Shown here piece by piece: positions 1 through 9,867 of a DNA stretch of 64,000 nucleotides. Source of the stretch: Beroe forskalii (taxonomy: Eukaryota; Ctenophora; Nuda; Beroida; Beroidae). Made by a program: the position numbers and the translations under genes. The notes under the pieces were generated by a model. The model did no database searches and was not told the DNA's origin. It saw only the letters and a program-made list of their open reading frames with translations. The DNA is taken from contig WFMF01000418.1 in the NCBI GenBank assembly GCA_011033025.1, positions 62,001-126,000 on the forward strand, given 5' to 3'. Position 1 is the stretch's first letter. Each line of letters begins with the position of its first letter.

Positions 1-302
1 AGACAAAAAGGCGATTGGGGAGGGAAAAAATTCCTAAGAAAATATCTGATGAAATAGTGGTGACGTCATAGTGACGTCACAAAATCATGTATATCAAAAT
101 TTGGCTTAGAATAAGCGGTTACATGTCGAAGTGGTGACCGTATACCGCAACTTACTGCATGGTCTAGGCGACAGCCGAGACTGTGAGTTAGATAATGGAC
201 GAGGCGTGCCGAGTTCATTATCGTAGGTATACGGTCACAGCTGAGATGAGATCATGGAACCGGATTATATCCCAACCGGAAATAGCTGGGACCAACTATT
301 AT

Positions 303-888
303 AATACGTCACAATGCTCTGAGGGACTTTATAGCAGACGCCATCAAATCAGTGCAAAATGATGTTGAAATTGAGCCCCCACTGCAACCTTTGGATAATG
401 AGCAGTTTCACCGCCGCTCTGCATTGACAGGAGACAATGCCAGACCTGACGTCAGAGCACGTGGATTCTACCGTTCAGCGCAGAACACCTTCTTTGACAT
501 CAGGGTAACAAACCCCAATTCCGAGTCATATAATTTCAGAATGCCAACGGCGAAGGTATATGAAAGGGCAGAACAGAACAAAATCAGGGCATACAACGAG
601 CGAATATTGAATCTAGAACACGGTTTGTTTGTGCCTCTGATTTTTTCAGTGACAGGTGGAATGGGGAAGCTGGCAAAAACATTTTGTAGATACCTTTGCA
701 GTAAGATAAGTTTTAAAAGAAAAGAGATTTATAGTGATGTAGTAAATTCATTTAGATGTAAATTATCGTTTTTAATTTGTAGAATGGTTCTATTATGTAT
801 CAGAGGGTCCAGAACCCTCAGGCAGAGAGAAAATATTATTTTAGGGAATGACTGCAGCTTCGTCTGCAACGAGGCAAACATTTCTTAA
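303..888 (+). pseudogene. C-terminal fragment of a retroelement-type protein (PD-(D/E)XK-like region)
   Basis: The reading frame is open from about 313 (NALRDFIADAIKS) to the stop at 886-888; the first ATG-like start at 352 is probably not a true start. From memory, the segment with PDVRARGF, NTFFDIRVTNPNS, EHGLFVPLIFS and RCKLSF...CIRGSR resembles a C-terminal domain found after reverse transcriptase-type proteins in many aquatic invertebrate genomes. The spaced D...FFDIRV pattern looks like a PD-(D/E)XK nuclease core, which is inference. No reverse transcriptase motif is present, so this is a 5'-truncated fragment. It sits exactly where copy 2 of element A at 31 kb has no insert. The last 20 or so codons look unrelated to the domain. 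Confidence 0.5.
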
Positions 889-1075
889 TTTTTTTGATGC
901 TACGTCGCGTTTTATGTGAATCATTTGCTCTGTAATTACATTCTGTAAATATTATTTTATATTTTCAAAAAAAAACTATTCTCAGACCAAACAACATTAT
1001 TTCTTTCCACTCGGGTCTGACAACCCTCGTCCGGATTCAACGCTTAAGTAGATTTTTGAGTGCTCCTTTATAAAA

Positions 1076-1410
1076 TGGCCAGGTAGCGCAGTGGTTAAGG
1101 CGTCGTACTTTCAATCGAGAGGTTTGTGGTTCGATTCCCGGCCTACCGTGCTAAGGGTGAGGACTCTCACCTAAGCAGCCACACGGTTCGCTCAGCCGAG
1201 CGTACAAGGAAACTGTGCGGGAGGGTTAAATACTTAAATAAGGAGCTGCCCATTGCAGCGAGGTCTCGGGCGAAGAAAGCATGGATTACACTTCCTTGAC
1301 CGTCACTGGCTTGATTACACTTGAATCCTTCGATTCCTGTCATTGGCTGTTACAGCTGTTGGAATAGAAGTAAAACCTTCAAAAAAAAAAAATAAAAAAA
1401 AAAAAAAAAA
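1076..1410 (+). mobile_element. tRNA-derived SINE with A-rich tail
   Basis: The 5' part (about 1076-1147) is tRNA-like. It has an A box, TAGCGCAGTGG at 1084-1094, a perfect B box, GGTTCGATTCC at 1128-1138, and a CTTTCAA anticodon loop that would read as tRNA-Glu(UUC). About 230 bases of unrelated body follow, then an A-rich tail at 1381-1410. It interrupts element A. A 19-base stretch of its 3' end (GTTACAGCTGTTGGAATAG) recurs at about 60659-60677. Confidence 0.8.
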
Positions 1411-1515
1411 CAGATTTCTTTTTAAGCTTTTTTGCACAGCAATTCGGTGGAGACCGTATAACCAAACTTACACGGTCGCTAAATCAAGCTTGGGAGGAGT
1501 ATAATAGACGTTTTC

Positions 1516-2318
1516 AACCCTATGTTTTGGTATTTTGATCCTTCGAATTTTCGCGATAGGATTGAACATCGAAAAAGGAATGATACTAAGCGCATGTCAT
1601 AATGATTTTCACTTGGAGCTTAGATCAAGACCTGTATCAGTAAACTAAAAAATTATGCTTGAGCGATAATTTTCAGAAAATTTTACGTTAGAAACAGTCA
1701 TTCATCTTAATTTTATCATAGAATCAATAGCTGATTGAATTCCGATTACATCAACGCTTTGTGTCACTGTTAATAAAATAATTTTTCCATTTTTTGGAAC
1801 GAAGATAACTCAAATTGTGGTAGTCTGATCTTAAAGATTTTCATACCAATTCAAGGTATAAATACCGAGAGTGACCTCGCAAAATTATATTCAATTTGGA
1901 TATAAAAAGGCAAAGTTATGTATTTTTAATCGACACCTTTTAGAAAATTCATAAATCTTGAAGAAGACGGACTTCAAAAATTCGTATCTGGCGCATTTAA
2001 GGGTTAGGTTACTCAATTTTACAGCATTTGTGGTGCTTGGTATGATCAACATATGTTTCAAACGAGACGTATATGCAACCATAGTGGAACAAGTTATGGA
2101 CTTTTTTCTGCCTCCTAGATTATAAAGCTACTTAAATTTCCCGACCTCAATTCTTAGCAGCGAGTTTAGGATTTACGTGGATCCTCTTGGTTGTGGTGGA
2201 TTCCTTTCAAAATACTTTTCTTGGATCAAAATTTTAAGCTCTACAACATGGTGAAGTCCTCTTGAGTCTTACTAGTTAGTACATAAAGGGGCATAGTGAT
2301 AGATCCGTTTGCCACTTT
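1516..2318. other. AT-rich intergenic sequence
   Basis: I see no coding region, RNA gene or repeat structure here beyond short low-complexity stretches. Confidence 0.5.
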
Positions 2319-2680
2319 GTCCAGGCGCCAGTCTAATGCAGGTCTAGCGCCGGTTTAATGCAGGTCTAACGCCAGTCTAGTGCAGGTCTAATGCAGGTTT
2401 GGCGCCGGTTTTGTGCAGGTCTAGCGCCGGTTTAGCGCGGGGCCAGCGCCAGTCTAATGCAGGTCCTGTGCCACTCTAATGCAGGTCTAGCGCCGGTTTG
2501 GTGCAGGTCCAGCGCCGGTTGAGCGCGGGTACAGCGCTGGTGCAATGCAGGTCTAGCGCCGGTGTAATGCAGGTCTTGTGCCAGTCTAGTGCCACTCTAA
2601 TGCAGGTCTAGCGGCGGTTTGGTGCAGGTCCAGCGCTGGTTTAGCGCGGGTGCAGCGCTGGTCCAATGCACCTCGGATGC
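2319..2680 (+). repeat. Minisatellite of 11/22-bp units (GCAGGTCTA/GCGCCGGTTT)
   Basis: About 360 bases alternate two related 11-mers, roughly GCAGGTCTAGC and GCCGGTTTAAT, giving a loose 22-bp period rich in GGCGCC-like sequence and much more GC-rich than its surroundings. Related words (GGCGCCG, ATGCAGG) continue into the inverted arms at 2691-2803 and 4114-4258. Confidence 0.8.
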
Positions 2681-2802
2681 TATCTCAATATTACTTATTG
2701 CATTTCATACAGATTTGGCGCCGATCAAACCATGCAGGCCCGACGTCGTTTCATGCATGTTTGGCGCCGTTCCAATGCAGGTGCAACGCCATTCCAATGC
2801 AG

Positions 2803-4066
2803 GTTAGTTACCACCGTTAGCCATGGTAACGTCCGTTAGGGACCACCGGTAACCATGGTAACGTCCGTTAGCTCCCATCGGTAACCATAGTAACATACGT
2901 TACTACGTTAGTGACCAGTGACCGCCGTTTACCATGATAACCCACGTTAGTTACCATCGGTAACCATGGTAACCCACCTAAGCCCACCGGTAACCATGGT
3001 AACGTACGTTAGCTACCATCGGTAACCATGGTAACCCACGTTAGTTACCAGGTCGGTAACCATGGTAACGTACGTTAGTAACCACCGGTAACCATGGTAC
3101 ACTCAGTTTTTTTTTATAAGAAACTTATTGAAATCCTAGGCTACAAGTTTCTTATTTTTTCACGATTTTGAGCCTAAAAGTTTCTTAATCGGTTTCTTAA
3201 TTCTACATACCGACATACCGTGCAGCTAAATGTTTACCAAAGTTCCAATATAGGAACCTACTGTGTAGACTGTAGTTGAGGATTAGAATCGAACCTTCTG
3301 ATATTTTCAGGTAAATTATACACTTTTAAGCATGTACCTATCTGAAAAGATTTGTGCAACTATATACAATGATGTTCAGAGATCTTCACCAAATGTTCTT
3401 CCAAAAAAGTTCGCGAATTTTGAAATTTAGATAAATCTAAATCCTATAAAGATTTACCTAGCCGGGCTTAATGCTTGGAATTTTTGGAAATAGATATGGA
3501 ACTGTAATAGTTTCTGGTCGCAACAACAATTTCTAAATTTCTGTTTTGTATCAGACATGTTACTTTAAACCGACAAATCATGAAAGATTCATTTTCTAAA
3601 TTTCTATTCCATGTGATCAATTATCACATATCCAGTGTAATACTGTAATAGAAGTCCAATAGAAGTACTAGATTAGTTTCGGAATGTTCACAATCAAAAA
3701 TTGGGGGTCTGGGGGCGCAGCCCCCAGAAGCCAGACGTATCATGTTAAAAGAATTCCAGTTGCAATAGGATTTTATTCACAAATTTAAAAATTCTAGGCT
3801 AGAAGTTTCTTAATTTCTTAACTGTAAATCAGTGAAGTTTCTTAATTTTTCCGAAATTCGAGGCTAAGTTTCTTAAATTTTCGGAAATCCTAGGCTAAGT
3901 TTCTTATTAAAAAAACTGAGTGTAACGTTCGTCAGTTACCACAGATAACCATGGTAATGTACGTAAGTTACCATCGGTAACCATGGTAACGTATGTATTA
4001 TGTAAGTTACCACCGGTAACAATGATGAAGTACGTTAGTTACCATCGGTAACCATTATTTATTATT
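2803..4066. repeat. About 32-bp minisatellite of RFX-like palindromes, interrupted at 3100-3922
   Basis: The unit is roughly GTTAGTTACCATCGGTAACC followed by ATGGTAACGTAC. About nine units lie at 2803-3099 and four more at 3923-4066. The 15-mer GGTAACCATGGTAAC occurs intact at 2848, 2959, 2989, 3021, 3055 and 3976, and one further copy is split by the transposon. This palindrome fits the X-box consensus bound by RFX factors (GTNRCC, short spacer, RGYAAC). Confidence 0.75.
3100..3922. mobile_element. TIR transposon family 1, copy 1 (CACTCAG ends, TA duplication)
   Basis: The ends are CACTCAGTTTTTTTTTATAA and AAAAAAACTGAGTG, flanked by TA at 3098-3099 and 3923-3924. Removing the element and one TA restores CCATGGTAACGTTCG, the expected minisatellite unit, so the empty site can be read directly. 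A second copy lies inverted at 46914-47644. It is 823 bp with no coding region, so a Tc1/mariner-like non-autonomous element is the best guess. It contains a G-rich palindromic block near 3710-3730. Confidence 0.85.
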
Positions 4067-4269
4067 ATTATGAAGAGTCAATAGTCATGGGGCATAGAAT
4101 TGAACATGCTAAACCTGCATGAAACCGGCGCCAAAACCCGCATTGGAATGGCGTTGCACCTGCATTAAAACAGCGCCAAACATTCATGAAAAGACGTCAA
4201 ACCTGCATAACTTAATCGGCACCAAATCTGTATGAAATGCATAAGTAATATTGAGATATTTATTTTTCG

Positions 4270-4400
4270 CTGCATTCCACGTGACCGTTACGCAAGTAAC
4301 TTTTTTGGTCACGTGTTAACCACGTGACGGACCCAGTGAGAGGGATTCACCACGTGACTGGGACACGTGACGATCCCTGTCGGTCATATGTTCATATAAG
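4270..4400. promoter_or_regulatory. Cluster of five CACGTG E-boxes followed by a TATA-like box
   Basis: CACGTG occurs at 4278-4283, 4310-4315, 4321-4326, 4351-4356 and 4364-4369, five times in 92 bases. Several are extended to (G)TCACGTG or CACGTGAC, the preferred context of the USF, MITF/TFE and Myc/Max family. CATATAAG follows at about 4393-4400. No gene starts convincingly downstream, so a function as a promoter is inference. Confidence 0.4.
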
Positions 4401-4555
4401 AAGGATCCGGTTCCCAACTTGCTATAGAAAAGCTTGCGGTACCAACGGACGAGAAACACGCGGGCGTACGCAATCAACATACTACTTTGAGGTCTAGTGA
4501 TGAGGTCATATCAGCCAATTCCTAATTAAGTACGGATATAGCTTTACACATTGCC

Positions 4556-5710
4556 AAATGATCCTATCGGGTCAAATGAGAAATTGCCTTTTATCACTTC
4601 CTGTACATTGTAAACGATTGAAATCAGTGTAATACGTATTGAAGATAACAACATCATGTCCTGACTTAATTCCAATGGCTGTGATAGCTTTAACCCTCAG
4701 AAACCACATACATGCAACTGAAAACAAGAATTCCTAGGATATTCATGCAATTTTGGAGGCTACTAGTATTGTCCCTATTGAACGAATTCTCAAAATTTTC
4801 AGCCTAAGCACAAGTTTACACATCCATTTTCACTCTTACAACGTTGTTTATGATGAACATGCATCTAATTAGGTGCTAATTGGATTTTTGTCCAGCCCCA
4901 CTGTTTTGCCCAAATGATCAATATTGAATTTTGACCAAATGATCGCAGATCATTTGACCCTGAACGTGATCATATGACCCAATTTTAGTCGATTTTAAAG
5001 GCTTTTTCATCCCTTTCACTAAATTTGGGGCTATTAAATGCATTTATAAGTTTATCATGTTATAGATGTACCTACTTATGATCATAGGCGATTAGAAATA
5101 CTTTCAATAATGCCTTTAAAAATAACATAATAGGTAAAATTGATCAAAAAACCAACAAATTACATCGGTTGGATCCTCCACGTCTTTCTAATTCTTTGTA
5201 TACATAAGATATGTACTTTTGAATAGATCTATTGCATTAAATAACTAACATTAGGTTTTAAACAGTAGATTTTGCTTGCATTTGTTCAATTTTAGGGATT
5301 ATTTTGTTGACTATAGATTAAATGCATCTATAGACAACATTTTATACTCTTGTGGTCATTTTATTCATGTTTTAATCCATTTCATTAACATAGAACACAA
5401 ATTACAGCCGGAAAAAATTATTTTCGACTAAAAATTGCAAAATTTAGGGTCAAATGAGTCTACTTAGAGTCAAATGATGCGATCATATGACCCTAAAAAG
5501 GCACAGATCATTTGACCCTAGCATTTTGAAAGGGGCCTTTTTCATGGGGTCAAATGATCATATCATTATTGGCCATTCTGAACTTTAAAATGTTACTGGA
5601 GGTATCCGAAAATGAGGTAAAATCTATTTAGATGGAGTTTCAATGGAAAACGGAGCCATATATTGATTTACGACGAAGTCATTACAAATTACATAAACTA
5701 GGATCATTTG
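4556..5710. repeat. Dispersed GGTCAAATGATC / GATCATTTGACC motif field
   Basis: Variants of GGGTCAAATGATCA and its reverse complement recur, for example near 4556-4580, 4912, 4938-4981, 5450-5521, 5555-5570 and 5702. Several sit as inverted pairs a few bases apart. Between them the sequence is AT-rich and apparently noncoding. The motif is longer than chance would allow at this density, but the copies do not form a regular tandem array. Confidence 0.5.
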
Positions 5711-6085
5711 CCCCATGTCTATTTCAACTTAATACCTACAAATGAATTGTCCTCCTGTAATTGTAGGTGAAGCGTGCTCGAGCATCGAAAACGTTCAATA
5801 ACTGAGCAATGTTTCAGTTATTGGGTGCTTTGTCTTCTCGTGGCAAGTCACGTGTCACAGAGGTGGGCATTAGGGTCACGCGGAACATCTTAATTACCAA
5901 TAGTACTGCCGCTATAAAGTCACGTTTTAGGGCGTCTAAATCATGGGGAACTGTGACGCAAAAAGAATAGCGTGCTGTGATTGGTCCCTGAAATTTGGGG
6001 GCTGAAAATGCATGTAGGTGCATGCGTGTGTCAAATTTTTTGACACTATCAGATGTGAATCGTCTTAAGAGCGAAAAATAAGAGC

Positions 6086-6187
6086 GTTATTGGTCTATGG
6101 CACTCGATTTAGTAACGAGACCAATAACTACCCATAGTGATTTCTATCACTCTATGGGTTCTCTAGGTGACGCAAAGCGGTATAAAA
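6086..6187 (+). promoter_or_regulatory. Candidate promoter: inverted CCAAT pair, hairpin and TATAAAA
   Basis: GTTATTGGTCT (6086-6096) and AGACCAATAAC (6118-6128) form an 11-bp inverted repeat containing two CCAAT boxes. ACCCATAGTGA (6130-6140) pairs imperfectly with TCACTCTATGGGT (6147-6159). A TATAAAA box follows at 6181-6187. The frame downstream (6097-6291) resembles nothing known. The spacing suits a core promoter, but there is no independent evidence of transcription. Confidence 0.3.
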
Positions 6188-6554
6188 TGCTCCAGTATAC
6201 TTTATTTATCTGTTTAAAAACCTCTGAAGCTCCTAGAACCCTGCCGAGCGGCAACAAATACTGGAGTTGTTCATATTACAAGTTGCGATAGTCGTTTTTC
6301 AGTTTCGGTATTTTTGAAGACATTCTTTGGTTACATGCAAATCATTATGACATGCACTAGTATTTTTCTCAAAACCAAAACGGATTTGGTTATGATGGTC
6401 CGCAGCGGTGTTAAAGCGTTCTTTATTGAAAAACCTATGATATGAGATAGAGAAACAACGTTTAATAGAGAAAGAAAGTTTAATAAGGTTTTCGGCACTT
6501 TACAATCAATTCATATCAGGTATATTTAAATAAATATTAATGATAGAGGCTACC

Positions 6555-7287
6555 CTTAAGGGGGCAGGGGGGGTCTTCGGGGTGTCGATGGCCAAAATGG
6601 AGTTTTTGGCTAGAAATGATAGAGGAGCATCGTAGCTACCAAAAAACTTTACGGAATGAAAAAGTCTTGTTCCTAGCCTGAGTTATGCGATTTTGAAAAT
6701 CGGAATTTGCCTGTAATTACAGTACGCGCGCGAATTTCAACCGCAATTTGCCGAAAATGATCTTAAAAATCTATCTCCTCCTACATTTTTTGGAGAATCG
6801 TCCTGAAACTTTCCAGATATGTTCTAGGGATTAAAATGAAGAGATTTGTTTAGTAGATATTTGATTTAGGCCTTCAAACCGAAAATATTCGATTTTGAAA
6901 TTTCGAACCCGCCAAAAATCATCAAAATTTGGCACCTCGAAATGTCAAAATCGAATATTTTCGGTTTAAAGGCCTAAATCAAAAATCTACTAAACAAATC
7001 TCTTCATTTTAATTCCTAGAACATATCTGGAAAGTTTCAGGACGATTCTCCAAACAATGTAGGAGGAGATAGATTTTTAAGAATTAAGATCGGCAAATTG
7101 TGATTGAAGTTCGCGCGTACTGTCATTACAGGCAAATTCCGATTTTCAAAATCGCATAACTCAGGCTAGGAACAAGATTTTTTCATTCCGTAAAGTTTTT
7201 CTGGAAGTTACGATGGTCCTCTATCATTTCTAGCCAAAAACTCCATTTTGGCCATCGACACCCCGAAGACCCCCCTGCCCCCTTAAG
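6555..7287. repeat. 733-bp long palindrome (about 360-bp arms)
   Basis: The sequence from CTTAAGGGGGCAGGGG at 6555 reads back as its complement to CCCCCTTAAG at 7287, with the centre near 6921 (CCAAAAATCATCAAAATTTGG) and only scattered mismatches. It resembles a large foldback or MITE with almost no spacer. The arms contain GGAATTTGCCTGTAATTACA and a GCGCGCG run. Confidence 0.85.
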
Positions 7288-7430
7288 TGTAAAGATTTGT
7301 ATCACAACATCACTTTTCATGTTCAAAAATGTAAAAATGTAACAAGTGGAGTAGGTGTGCCCGAATCAGCTAATTTTACAACAGACTGTTTTTGAATATT
7401 AATTTCAAGTGCCAAGTAGGTATACCGCAA

Positions 7431-7541
7431 TGGGTACACTTTGCGGGCAGCCAGCCAAGTCAGCAAAATATCCGCTGTCAGCATAATATGCTGACAGCGG
7501 ATATTTTGCTGACTTGGCTGGCTGCCCGCAAAGTGTACCCA
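7431..7541. repeat. Perfect 54-bp hairpin with 3-base loop
   Basis: Bases 7431-7484 are the exact reverse complement of 7488-7541, with AAT as the only spacer. The arm begins TGGGTACACTTTGCGGGC. No mismatch was found. Either strand would fold into a 54-bp stem. Confidence 0.9.
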
Positions 7542-8187
7542 TATTATGGGCCGAAGGACATTGTCCAAATGCAGACAGCAGTTACCATACTAACTCAGAC
7601 TGACTTCCACATTCATAGCGAAAAATTATGTGCTTATGTTCGGAGTAGTAAAGTTTCTATAGATAATATTATCTTTAGATAATTCATTTATCAATCTGTC
7701 TGAAGGGGCACATCCAACCATATCAGTATTCTAATTCTAAAACCTATTGATAGTCTGTTGGTTTATCAAATGGGCGCCTTATAGTAGGGGCCGTATGTGC
7801 CCCGAACTGTAACCCAGTGTGAAGCAAACAGCACAGCAGGCCCGAGAACGCCTCTTGGTCGCTTATGGTTCACAGATTCACCAGAAAAAAACACTCCAAC
7901 CCCCGAGCCGGGGAAACCCCCTTTCCGGACCCCCTCCTCCTAAATGGGGCAAAAACTTTGATTGGCAACATCTCAGCCTCCGATTGAGACACAATGCCAA
8001 TCCCCGCACCAAACCAAGCAGAACGAGCACACTATAGGGGGCGGAGCACAGTTCCAAGTCGCACCCCTCTTGCTCTCGAGTTATGGACGAAAAATCCCTT
8101 TTCACTCCGTTGCGCATGACCAAAAACGCCCCTCTGCAACAAATGAAAACCGAAGGCCGCACAGAACTCAACAAGCACACTAGGGCA

Positions 8188-8302
8188 CGCAGAAAGAACG
8201 TGACAGTTAAAACTACCGCAACGACACTTTTCAAACCATCGGGCGTCAGTGATGGTTCAAAAAGCGACTTTTTGGCAGTTTTAACCGTCGCATTCTTTCT
8301 CA
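8188..8302. repeat. Imperfect terminal hairpin, about 50-bp arms
   Basis: AGAAAGAACGTGACAGTTAA on the left pairs with the segment ending CGGTTAAAACTGCC-like on the right, read as TTTTAACCGTCGCATTCTTT near 8279-8298. The centre lies near 8245. It abuts the right 40-bp TIR of the composite element. Confidence 0.6.
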
Positions 8303-8365
8303 TATCATAGGTTTTTCAATAAAGAACGCTTTAACACCTTTTTGGTTTTGGGAAAAATTTTGTGA

Positions 8366-8945
8366 TATTAATTTGAACATGATATCTATTATATGATATG
8401 TTCATAAGTGCTATGTTGTGTTATCTATATTTCTTTGGCCCTAAAATCATGCCCGCGATGCTTTTTTCAAAAGTTGGCAACTATGTTGCTGAGTCCCCCC
8501 CTGCTACGTGTGCTCATCACTAAAAAAGGTTGTGGTAAAAGGTTGTTAAAACCCCAAGATAATAATTTTAGACATTCTCATTGGATTTATTGCTGTCCTA
8601 GCATTTGAGATAGATATAAGATACAGGCTAGTTTTTCCTGACATGGAAAAACTTTCTAAACTTGCTTGAACCCTTTTATCACCGTTTTAACAAACCTTTG
8701 ACAAGGTTGGGTAGTAAAAGGGAGTTGGGAGTAAAACCCAACTCTCGAAATAGATGGTAAAAGTTTGCCTGGAGTTAAAACTGTCTAAGGTTGTGCCGCA
8801 ACCATTTTACTGCCCTATTGATGAGGTGCTTTTGACTGATGAGCAAACATTCATTCTAGAGTACTGAAGGATATAGTTTTACTTCTAACCAAACACTTTA
8901 GGTAGCTATATCTGTGAGAAACACCATGTCTGTCACAATTCCATC
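8366..8945. other. Intergenic, nothing recognised
   Basis: AT-rich noncoding sequence. I see no gene, RNA or clear repeat here. Confidence 0.4.
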
Positions 8946-9330
8946 AATTTGTATCAGTATCAGTTCCATGCAACTTCAGTGTAGAAAATCTCCATGATGA
9001 ATTCCATGGAAATGTGACAGGATTCCACCTCCATGAGGGCTAGTTCCCTGATATTGTCTTGGAACAGTAAAGTTCCATCAGTATCAGTTCCATGCAACTT
9101 CCTAAAATCTCCATGACGAATTCCATGGAAACGTGACAGTTGAATTCCAGGATTCCACCTCCATAAGGGATAGTTCCCTTGATATTGTCTTGGAACAGTC
9201 AAGTTCCATCAGTATAAGTTCCATGCAACTTTGGCATGGAAAATCTCCATGATGAATTCCATGGAAACGTGACAGGATTCCACCTCCATGAGGACCAATT
9301 CCCTGGTATTGTTGTGGAACAGTGAAGTGT
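8946..9330 (+). repeat. About 125-bp tandem repeat, three units
   Basis: The block CAGTATCAGTTCCATGCAAC ... CTCCATGATGAATTCCATGG ... GATTCCACCTCCATGAGG ... GGAACAG repeats with starts near 8950, 9076 and 9207. Units differ by short indels. The minus-strand open frames here follow the repeat and are not convincing genes. Confidence 0.75.
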
Positions 9331-9558
9331 TCATGGGAATGTTCACTGAATACAGACGGACCAACAAAGAGATTTAATACTTCTCCAAGGATATCGTTGT
9401 TATGTTTCTGGAAAGCCTTACATTGGTGACTTTGTTGTGGAACAGAGTTACTTCGAGAAATAAACAAGATATCACACACTTTTAGAGTAAGGTGGATAAC
9501 TGAAAAAATGCACTGCTGCATTTGCCTGATTCTGTGAGTCCCACAAAATTTCACTGAA

Positions 9559-9866
9559 ATGGCATTTCTTTTTGATGAAGCTGTGTACTCTGAAACTGCT
9601 TCAAAGTATGAAGATTTGATGCAGATAGTTGTCTGTCAAAGAGCATATCCAGATGAAAGAAGGATAACAACCACTGTCCATGCTGTGTTTTGTAAATCCG
9701 AAGTGGCTCAGTGCTTGGTGAGCAACTCACAGTTTTATGATGATGTGATGGAGTTTTTGATAGTACGAACCAGAAAGATTTGGACTTGGCCAAAGTCTGA
9801 ATGAGTCTGTAAGACACCAAAATGGGCATCTTCGAGTGCTTGTGATGCAACTTTTGAGTGTATCAG
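9559..9866 (+). pseudogene. Frameshifted gene or exon remnant, family not recognised
   Basis: A protein-like frame opens with MAFLFDEAVYSETASKYEDL and runs to a stop at 9802-9804. Near 9753 the better protein-like frame shifts (FDSTNQKDLDLAK) and near 9792 it shifts again (SLNESVRHQNGHLRVLVMQL), reaching a good donor, TCAG|GTAATA, at about 9867. Two single-base losses in homopolymer-like contexts would explain this. Amino-acid composition looks real in all three segments. The family is unknown to me. Either a decayed exon or uncorrected sequencing indels would give this picture. Confidence 0.4.
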
Positions 9867-9867
9867 G

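Larger units (their letters stand above)
101..1515 (+). mobile_element. Structured repeat 'element A', copy 1, with two nested insertions
   Basis: The ends match a second, uninterrupted copy at about 31035-31378. Shared landmarks are GCGGTTACATGTCGAAGTGG near 114-133, the segment ending in CAGCTGGGACC near 294, TTTTTGAGTGCTCCTTTATA near 1053-1072, and a block with ACCGTA and TTACACGGTC near 1450-1485. Copy 1 is broken twice relative to copy 2: a retroelement coding fragment lies between about 303 and 1045, and a tRNA-derived SINE between about 1076 and 1410. Both copies contain inverted pairs (GTGACCGTATA against TATACGGTCAC, and ACCGTA against a later TACACGGT), so the transcript could fold extensively. 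I do not recognise the family. No transposase is visible in copy 2, so it is likely non-autonomous. Confidence 0.6.
2691..4258. mobile_element. Foldback element with about 115-145-bp inverted arms
   Basis: The left arm at 2691-2803 starts TATCTCAATATTACTTATTG. The right arm at 4114-4258 is its imperfect reverse complement, ending TAAGTAATATTGAGATA. Between the arms lie a 32-bp minisatellite and a younger TA-inserted transposon. There is no coding capacity. The outer 2319-2680 minisatellite has related words but is not mirrored on the right. Confidence 0.6.
6365..8365. mobile_element. Composite inverted-repeat element with exact 40-bp inner TIRs
   Basis: Bases 6407-6446 (starting GGTGTTAAAGCGTTC) are the exact reverse complement of 8299-8338. 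Weaker matching continues outwards (AAAACCAAAA near 6371-6380 against TTGGTTTTGG near 8341-8350). The interior holds a 733-bp palindrome (6555-7287), a perfect hairpin (7431-7541), a GC-richer stretch (7800-8190) and a terminal hairpin (8188-8302). The open frames at 7819-8310 are reflections of the inverted repeats and look like no known protein. No transposase is recognisable. Confidence 0.6.

Noticed and set aside
1076..1147. Functional tRNA gene
   Set aside because: A and B boxes are good, but the anticodon and acceptor stems pair poorly and a long body plus A-tail follows, so it is a SINE head.
2319..4066. CRISPR-like array
   Set aside because: Repeats are contiguous and degenerate without unique spacers, and the genome is eukaryotic.
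7819..8310. Overlapping genes on both strands
   Set aside because: The frames mirror inverted repeats and have no recognisable domain.
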